A stretch of DNA of 64,000 bases from contig JARKIF010000040.1 of the NCBI GenBank assembly GCA_029378245.1, positions 372,001 to 436,000 on the forward strand, in the 5' to 3' direction. This document shows positions 57,708 to 64,000 of the stretch, in pieces. The position numbers and the translations under genes were made by a program. This stretch comes from Roridomyces roridus (Eukaryota > Basidiomycota > Agaricomycetes > Agaricales > Mycenaceae). Under the pieces are notes generated by a model. That model had not been told where the DNA came from, did not search any database, and saw only the letters and a list, made by a program, of their open reading frames with translations. Every line of letters begins with the position of its first letter. Position 1 is the first letter of the stretch.

Positions 57708-58937
57708 ATGGACGTCATCCCCGAAGAACTCGTCGATAGAATTCTCCAGTACATCGCCGACGACCCGGATTCTCTCCAAGCCTGCGCGCTCACGAGTCCT
57801 CTCCTCCACGAGCCCAGCCATCGGCTACTCCTACACGCCGTCGCACTCGGCGGCAGCTCCGAGTCCAGGAACCTCTACCAAACGTTGGGAGATGCCGTCG
57901 ATGCCTCCCCGCACATCGCTCGTTGTATCCGCATGGTCGCCTTCACCGTCCCATCCACGGAAATGGTGCTCACACAGACCGCACACCTCCATTCCCTGAT
58001 GGCAAAGTTCACACATCTGCGGCATTTTATGATCACCAGCGACGAGGAGGACTTTGACTGGACTCGAATCGCACCAGGTATCACGGACGAACTGGCACAA
58101 TTCCTCCGTTGTCGAACTCTGGACGCGCTGCATGTATCCTGCATCGTGGGCATCCCACTGGATTTCGTAGCTCTCACCATGTCCTCGGCGCTCACTGTGT
58201 CATTTGTCGAGACTTCGGTCAACGATGGAGAAATGCAGTTAAACCAACAGCCGGTAGCAGAGAACTTGCTTCTCTCGAGCAGCCAGACCGTGGCTGATGC
58301 ATTCTGCCGAGCGGACCTCATCCCGTGTATTTCTCGTTTACGCAGGCTATGGGTTGGTCTCGAGCCGACTTTGCACCATATCATAGAGTCATCGGCGCCT
58401 ATGCTGGAAGAAATCTTCATGGGTAGCACCGGTGGGCTTCACGCTACGCCGCCCTGAATTCATCTGATGTTCCAATTAGATTTGATCAGCGTCAGTCATT
58501 TCGGACACCCAGGCCCACTGCCCGACTTTCCCTCCCTCCGCTTGGCGACTATCCAACTGTGCATTGGCGAATACGAGCAACCATGGCTCGTCCACGCCAT
58601 GCGCGCCCTGCTCGCTTCGCCAGCGGAAGTCATCAACCTCCAGATCCTGGAAGCTCAGCTAAGCACGCTGGAGCCGGCTTTACAAGCCCTCACTGCCGAG
58701 CTCACGACACGCCCGGACCACTCAGTATTTACTCCCCGCATCCACTGGCTTCTAGATCTCGGGGTTACCGAGGACGGAGTGTTGCAGGAATTTTCCACCG
58801 CTGTAGGGAGAGCGTTACCTCAAATGTATGCAGCGGGGAGGGTCACTGTCGGACGTTACCTGGGCCGGGAAGATGGGCTTTATTGGCCGAGTGGGCGGGT
58901 CGTATTGGCCACGCGTGTCTCGTCGTTCATCGAGTAG
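57708..58937 (+). CDS. F-box-like protein
   Basis: 390 residues from two exons (57708-58422 and 58480-58937). The F-box-like start is MDVIPEELVDRILQYIADDP with SLQACALTSPLLHEPSHRLL. A 57-bp intron (GTAGCA...AATTAG) joins LEEIFM to DLISVSHFGHPGPLPDFPSL in frame; without it the gene would appear as two separate open frames. The body has leucine-rich stretches and ends VVLATRVSSFIE. Same general design as the other F-box genes in the window; likely an SCF adaptor. Confidence 0.8.
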
Positions 58938-59552
58938 GGAAAGAACTGCTAATGCTCCAGGGACGCAGGAGTAATCGTAATGTTGCGGTGCGCTCGGGAT
59001 GAGAAACCAAAAAACACGCGGGTCACGCACCTGGAATAGACTCGAACCATCCCTCGTTGGTACTTTTGCGGGGAAGGAACTTATTGAAGGTATTCCCTGA
59101 GATAAGTGCTGGTCCGAGCCTACACCTGGAAGTTCCTCACGCCCGATTCGAACGAGCTCAAGATCCCTGCCAGTGGGACGCAGTGGGAAGTGATCAGTGG
59201 CCGCAGCCTTATGGTACTATGAAAGTGTTGAATACGCACTGGGGCTATTCGTCGAGATTCGGGGGCAGCTTTCCTTTTTTCTGGAAAGAAAGACTTGACG
59301 GGCAACAATAAATGACCCAATGACCGATTCGAACAAGCCAAAGGATCCTGAGAATACAGCTGATGTGGCTTTGCGAGTACAAATTGCCCAGTTGCAAGGC
59401 AGTTCCGCAAGGTCCGCACGATAAAATTCCCGGTGGCTGACCGATCGCATTTCCTGCGACCTCCACACTGTCAGCCACCCATCGAGCAACTCTCGCTCTT
59501 ACCACCACCACCACATCGCACACCCTATCCCCCTCGCTCGCTCAAGAATATC
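58938..59552. other. Intergenic with two T-arm-like motifs
   Basis: A motif with a perfect 5-bp stem and seven-base TTCGAAT loop lies at 59141-59157 (minus); a weaker one lies near 59323. No gene. Confidence 0.4.
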
Positions 59553-59865
59553 ATGGCACCCATCAACCACCACGACGCGCACCAGCAGATCACGCCCACC
59601 CACCCCCTCATCGTGCCTACCCAAACCTGGCAATCCCAGATCATCTGCCTCGTCGAAATCGCCGCGATAGTCCTCATCTACACGCTCGCCTGTTACCTAT
59701 ACGGCGTATTCGTCGGATGGAAGAATGATGCCGAGTTGCTTGGTGAGTTTCTTGGGATTCTTTAAGGCAGATCTCACAGCAAGGACAGACAAGCTCCTCG
59801 CCGACCCTCCGCCTTCAGATGAGCCTGGTCATGGTTCTGGACCCAAGGAACTCGTGCGCCGTTGA
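59553..59865 (+). CDS. Small single-pass membrane protein
   Basis: 88 residues from two exons (59553-59742 and 59789-59865; 46-bp intron). A His/Pro-rich N-terminus (MAPINHHDAHQQITPTHPL) precedes one TM helix (IICLVEIAAIVLIYTLACYL), then a short tail with PPPSDEPGHGSGPKE. No family recognised. The intron was accepted because it keeps frame and removes an immediate stop. Confidence 0.6.
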
Positions 59866-59914
59866 TCGTTCAGGCGGTTTGGTTGCTTGTATGTTCAAAT
59901 CGAATACAATTTAT

Positions 59915-60785
59915 TCATACTATATCCTCCGGCGCGAAGCAATTCGCCCAAAATGTGCCAGTTACAACACAAGTCAGACCTGTTTGACAACATTCAATCC
60001 CAGGGAAAATGATCTGGCCACATTGGGCCCATCGAGGCTGGCACTGTTGTTGAAAACTCGCGTAAGATTCTGAATGAAAACGGTGACGAGCTACGCACGT
60101 TGAAGGCATTGAGAATCGTAACATCGATTCCTCCCGATTCCTCCGCCTCCTCGCTCTTCACAGCAACGAGCTGCAAGCCCAACGTCCCAACAGCGCCGGC
60201 GGGCATCCCGAGTGCGGTCCAAGAGGCAAAATGCGTAGAGGGAGTGATCACACCACCATCGCGTGCAATTTGCCGGACACTCCAATACTGCGGCGTAGCA
60301 TCGGTGGCCATGGTTTGATAGACGTCATAAACCCCATCGTCGGCTTCGACTGTCCCAAGGATCGGCTGGACGGCTAGCTGCGCAGCGGTTCTCGGGCTGA
60401 TAGCTTCAACTATAAAGTATTCGATCGCAGGCTCGGAAGTGGTGACGCCGTAGAGAAGGAGGTCGGCGCTATTGGAGGCCGTCGAGGAATACGTGCTAGT
60501 GAAGTTGAGTGGTCTATGCATGGCGGCGATTATCAAACGACGTTGTAAACGATAGCATGCGCGGACGTACTCTGAGGACCCTGCCTCCCACCCTTTGCCT
60601 CCCAAGAACTGGGCACCGGCTTCCCACTGGAGGGAGTATTCGCGGAAATCAGTGAAGTAATCCGAGATGGTGACGCTCGTGTCATCCGCGGCCCCGAATT
60701 GGTAGTAAAACCAGTCGGTCCCGGTGATGTTGAGCGCACTGGCTGCACAGGCTGTAACCGCACCAAGGAGAGTCAGTAGAAGCAT
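59915..60785 (-). CDS. GH11-like secreted protein with CBM1, copy B
   Basis: 252 residues from three exons (60785-60571, 60513-60099, 60043-59915), with intron positions identical to copy A at 53353-54216. Signal peptide MLLLTLLGAVTACAAS. GH11-like motifs: DWFYYQFGAADDTSVTIS, AGAQFLGGKGWEAGSSE, IEYFIVEAI (nucleophile Glu 103), YQTMATDATPQYWSVR, HFASWTALGM, LQLVAVKSEEAEESG. As in copy A the thumb loop is absent and the acid/base position is basic (Lys 191). The third exon encodes a CBM1 (CQPRWAQCGQIIF, CCQTGLTC). A-B similarity is high, pointing to local duplication across about 6.6 kb. Confidence 0.85.
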
Positions 60786-61114
60786 TATTGACTTGCCGGG
60801 TTTCTTGCCGTCTTCCAGATTATATGCGAGGAGCGGGATAAATATCGGGGGAATGATACCTGGAGATCGGATACTTGGCAGTTCCATTCGGCGGAAACGC
60901 AGGACACGGGGCTTGAAAGACGGAGTAACTCGCATTGTATTGAGTTCACCGGTACGTCCGAAGGCCCATAGTCGAGACCGGATACTTGGCAGTTCCATTT
61001 GGGGGGAAGGGAAGACACGGAACGTCCAAAGGTCCGAGGAGGGCAAGAAAATCTATATTGTCCGACTAAATCCGCAGATACCTCCTCCTCAACTCCACCT
61101 CGACGGCATTCTCC

Positions 61115-62563
61115 TCAATCTAAAACAATGTCAGCTACTCCCCACAAAAGTGAAACGAGACTCACCAAATCACCTCCATCCCGCCCACCGTCAAGCAACC
61201 CCGCATCAACGTTAACCCCCGGCCCCGTCCTAACATTCAGTTCCACCCCTCTGGCCCGACAAACCTCAATCAACTCTTGCGTCGGAGACGACCCGCTGAC
61301 ATGCCAGCTCAACGTCCGTAATTTTGGAAGCGCAGAGTCCATCTGGATGTACCGCGTGAGTGCCTCGACTGCAAGTGAGTCGGGAGGCGCGGCACGTGGA
61401 CCGCCGATGAGGAGAGTCGTGAGAGTTTGTGGGAGAGCGGAGAGAGATGCAGCTATGGAGGAAGAGGACGAAGGAGAAGGTAACACGCCGAGCTCCAGGC
61501 GTTCGAGACGCGTACAGTTGCGTAAAGCGTCTTGCGACTCGGGCGAGTCGAGCGCAAGGGTCTTGAGCGAGAGGGATCGCAGGGAGGGGGCGTGTTGGGT
61601 GAGGATTGCCGAGAGCGTGGGGAGCGAGTCGCGTGTCGAAGTGTGTGAGATTAGTTGGAGTCCTTCCGAGTGTTTGGGAGGAGAGTCGACTTCACTCTCC
61701 TTGGTTGGTTTCTGCATCAACGACGCAAGGCACGGCCCAAAGTCCGTGGCCAGCATCGCGTTAAATTTGACCGACACCAGCGCAAGGTTGACGGGCGGGT
61801 CAAAGGGTGTCAAGGTGGGGCTTAAATTGGCCGTGACTTCAAGAAGCCGGATGGTCGGAAACGCAGCGACGAGCTGATGCATGATTCGTCTATGCTGCAC
61901 CACCGCAGGCGAGAAATCCTGCAAGATGCACAAGGAAGTGATCTTGGGCCCTCGTTCGCGGATATCCTCAAGTGCGTCTTGGTTAAAATCGCATAGCAGA
62001 GTCGTGACGTTGAGATGCCGCAAGTTGGGCGTGCGCAGCAAGGCAGTCGCAAGCCAGACGGGATATGTGACCACGACGTCGGCATCACGGCCTGTGTGTC
62101 GGAGGGTGAAGCTCAGGACGCAGGAGCCGAGATGCCGTCCACGCTCCGTCGTGGGGTCGATGGCATCCAGAAAGCTCGGGAGGGCGTTTCGACTCGTGCC
62201 CCTTAGATAAGGAGAGCGGTGGATGTTGTGAGGAAGGATGAGGCGTTGGAAGAGGAGGCGCTGTGAGTGAGGGGACCAGGCACGGCAGACTTGGCTGCAT
62301 GCGGAGAGGACGGACAGGTCGCATTTGCGTTCGTGAAAGGCGAGTGGGACGGCGAGGTGGTCGAGGATGTCCAAGATAAGATCTTGGGAGAGCACAGAGT
62401 TGATGGATGGCTGAGAGGAGCCTCGAGGGTTCAATCTGTGGAGCATAAATCGCAAATTGGACGCACCATGGCCAGCGACTTGTGGTGGGAGAGAAGAAGA
62501 GCCGTGGATGGCGATGCATGACGCGATGATGGGATCACTGAGCACCGCTGACAAACACGTCAT
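61115..62563 (-). CDS. F-box/LRR-like protein, single exon
   Basis: 482 residues if started at 62563; a later Met (MLHRLNPRGSSQPSINS) is an alternative start closer to the F-box. F-box-like segment: SVLSQDLILDILDHLAVPL, then LSVLSACSQVCRAWSPHSQR. Leucine-rich body: LRHLNVTTLLCDF, LRSLSLKTLALDS, LERLELGVLPS, TLTTLLIGG. Likely SCF adaptor of a different subfamily from the shorter F-box genes nearby. Confidence 0.75.
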   Translation of the reverse strand: MTCLSAVLSDPIIASCIAIHGSSSLPPQVAGHGASNLRFMLHRLNPRGSSQPSINSVLSQDLILDILDHLAVPLAFHERKCDLSVLSACSQVCRAWSPHSQRLLFQRLILPHNIHRSPYLRGTSRNALPSFLDAIDPTTERGRHLGSCVLSFTLRHTGRDADVVVTYPVWLATALLRTPNLRHLNVTTLLCDFNQDALEDIRERGPKITSLCILQDFSPAVVQHRRIMHQLVAAFPTIRLLEVTANLSPTLTPFDPPVNLALVSVKFNAMLATDFGPCLASLMQKPTKESEVDSPPKHSEGLQLISHTSTRDSLPTLSAILTQHAPSLRSLSLKTLALDSPESQDALRNCTRLERLELGVLPSPSSSSSIAASLSALPQTLTTLLIGGPRAAPPDSLAVEALTRYIQMDSALPKLRTLSWHVSGSSPTQELIEVCRARGVELNVRTGPGVNVDAGLLDGGRDGGDLVSLVSLLWGVADIVLD

Positions 62564-63123
62564 GTGACACCTTGACTTTTGGACTCCAGAATTTTGATGT
62601 TCGAGGACTTGAATTTTGCATTCAAAGTACTGTCTATTGATCGCTTCAAATTATGAAAAACAACTTGACAAGATCTGAATGGTTCATGGAGCAAGCTTCC
62701 ACTAGAATATAACACGTTTCAGATGCAAGTTCAGTCCAAGACCCAGTCTCGAATTGAACGAGATATCTTCACAGAGGGAGCCGAATTCCAGTAGAACAGA
62801 TTCAGTTCCAACGATAATTGGTGACAGCCGTCATCCCGATCGCGCGAGATCCATACAACTATTCCAGAGCTAGAAAGTCGATGCTGCATAGTTGGGTGAT
62901 TCAAAGCCGGACACGCGCCGACTCAAGTCAGCCTCCGGGCTGACCAAACATATTTGTGATATTCAAAACACTCGGGCTTGCTTCCTTGTTGCTTCCAGAT
63001 GAAAAGATGAAAGCCGTTGAAAAAAGAATGCCTTGCCCGTGCATGACTCAGGCTCGAATCGATCGAGCAAATTCTGCAGGATGGCCCAGCAACAGGGGCC
63101 ACCTACCAAGCCTTGAACTCCGT
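62564..63123. other. Intergenic with two T-arm-like motifs
   Basis: Motifs at 62748-62762 and 63052-63068 (minus strand). No gene is supported. Confidence 0.4.
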
Positions 63124-64000
63124 CTACACAGTTGAATTCTGCTGACTCAGGGTGGATTCGAAGAATAAAGTTGGAAGCACCGGCCCACAAGCGCATAAGT
63201 CTAGCTCCAGTTGAACGCGCTCGGACAATTGTCCAGAGTCCAGTGTCTCGAGAATAGTGTTCGTCACGGGTAGGGCAACCCGCCGCGGGTCACGGGTACG
63301 GGTACCTGCGGGTACGGGTCCGGGTCGGCAGTTGAATTTTTTGCAGACCCGCGGGTACCCGCCGCAACCCGTGGGAATAGCACAAACACCGCCGAACATG
63401 CCTTCCGCGAGCACGCTGAAGATGAGGACTGGTTGGAATGGTGGAAATCAATGCCGATGACGCCGACGGTGGACTGCCGGCACTCTGCCGCTTGATCCAA
63501 ACAAATCAATCTTGGTTGATTGAACTCGGCATTGATTGTGCCCACTTCCCATCGATTCCACGCAGATTTACGCGTTCTGTGGGCGTATTTCAGTGCTCCA
63601 TGGATGATTTCAGTGGCTAAACTCACCGGCAGCTCAAAAACCCGCTGCGGGTTCCACGGGTCACGGGTCACCCGGCGACCCGCCGCGAGGCCCGTACCCG
63701 TCATCGCGGGTACGGGTTTTGGCGGGTACGGGTACGGGTCGTCGCGCGAATACCCGCGGGAGACCCGTGACGATCACTACTCGAGAAGTTCCCACTGTGT
63801 TTTTATAAAGTCACCGATGTCGGGCACCAGCCGCGTTCTCTTTGCTCCGGAAGGTTTCAACGAGGAATTGAACCGAATCCAGGGTGCCGAAAAGTTGCCG
63901 GTCAGCGGCTGTGCTTGGATGATTGCCATCCAATCATCTTGTCCGCTGACCATGACCATCGACCGTTCATTCCACGCACGCAACATCTCAAGGCTGCCCT
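63124..64000 (-). pseudogene. Coding sequence interrupted by a MITE
   Basis: On the minus strand an open frame enters from the right edge (LEMLRAWNERSMVMVSGQDD ... DFIKTQWELLE) and ends at TAG 63777-63779, which is the first three bases of the inserted element. On the other side of the element the same frame resumes after the duplicated target (LETLDSGQLSERVQLELDL) and runs to a natural stop at 63124. The protein family is not recognised; the N-terminus is outside the window. The insertion would truncate the product by about 41 residues. Confidence 0.65.
63255..63779. mobile_element. hAT-like MITE inserted in an exon
   Basis: 525 bp with inverted ends TAGTG-T/A-TCGTCACGGGT and an exact 8-bp target duplication CTCGAGAA at 63247-63254 and 63780-63787. 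Subterminal GGGTACGGGT-type repeats fill both ends. No transposase. It interrupts a minus-strand reading frame. Confidence 0.9.

Noticed and set aside
58109..58481. Two separate genes at 57708-58457 and 58467-58937
   Set aside because: A phase-compatible 57-bp intron joins them into one F-box protein with continuous family sequence.
59141..59157. T-arm-like stem-loop as part of a true tRNA gene
   Set aside because: No acceptor stem, D arm or anticodon arm of proper spacing could be completed around it or around the other copies.

Overview
This window is nuclear DNA of a filamentous basidiomycete, most likely a wood- or litter-decaying agaricomycete. The evidence is short introns of about 45-60 bp with GT/AG ends in almost every gene, tiny micro-exons, many fast-evolving F-box/LRR genes, a DUF6533 membrane protein, a TM-plus-ankyrin protein, and secreted enzymes typical of plant-wall degraders: a GH30 glucanase, a glyoxal oxidase and two CBM1-tailed GH11-like proteins. 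No prokaryotic features are present. Gene models below were assembled by eye from splice signals, reading frame and family motifs; exon lengths sum to multiples of three wherever a full model is given.

Layout. 1-7.5 kb: edge-truncated RecQ-like helicase (-), GH47 mannosidase (+), divergent pepsin-like protein (-). 7.8-12.7 kb: F-box gene (+), then two minus-strand secretory-looking precursor genes with dibasic sites. 13.0-19.0 kb: an intact Ty1/copia element with two 256-bp LTRs identical by eye, nested in an older TA-flanked inverted-repeat element. 19.8-24.6 kb: frameshifted F-box gene (-), a hAT-like MITE with an exact 8-bp duplication, F-box gene (+). 26.1-27.8 kb: two more inverted-repeat elements. 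27.8-30.6 kb: Zn2Cys6 protein, CsbD-like protein and a PPxY protein, all (+). 31-36 kb: TM-ankyrin protein (-) and a DFR-like reductase (-). 36-39.6 kb: no gene recognised. 39.6-43.1 kb: DUF6533 protein (+), F-box gene (-). 44.8-54.2 kb: GH30, glyoxal oxidase, GH11-like/CBM1, all (-). 54.8-62.6 kb: FG-rich unknown gene, an F-box pseudogene, two F-box genes, a small TM protein and a second GH11-like/CBM1 copy. 63-64 kb: a coding sequence cut by a hAT-like MITE.

How the parts relate. The secreted enzymes form an extracellular carbohydrate-attack set: GH30 cleaves beta-glucan, glyoxal oxidase supplies hydrogen peroxide to peroxidases, and the GH11-like pair carry cellulose-binding modules but have lost two features needed for ordinary xylanase activity. 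The rest looks like a rapidly evolving accessory region: F-box duplication and decay, several families of non-autonomous transposons with recognisable target-site duplications, and dispersed tRNA T-arm-like motifs.

Most unusual items: the thumb-less GH11-like paralogues, the pepsin-like protein with D-x-G-A in both catalytic positions, the Kex2-style precursor pair near 10.5-12.6 kb, and the exon-disrupting MITE at 63.3 kb.
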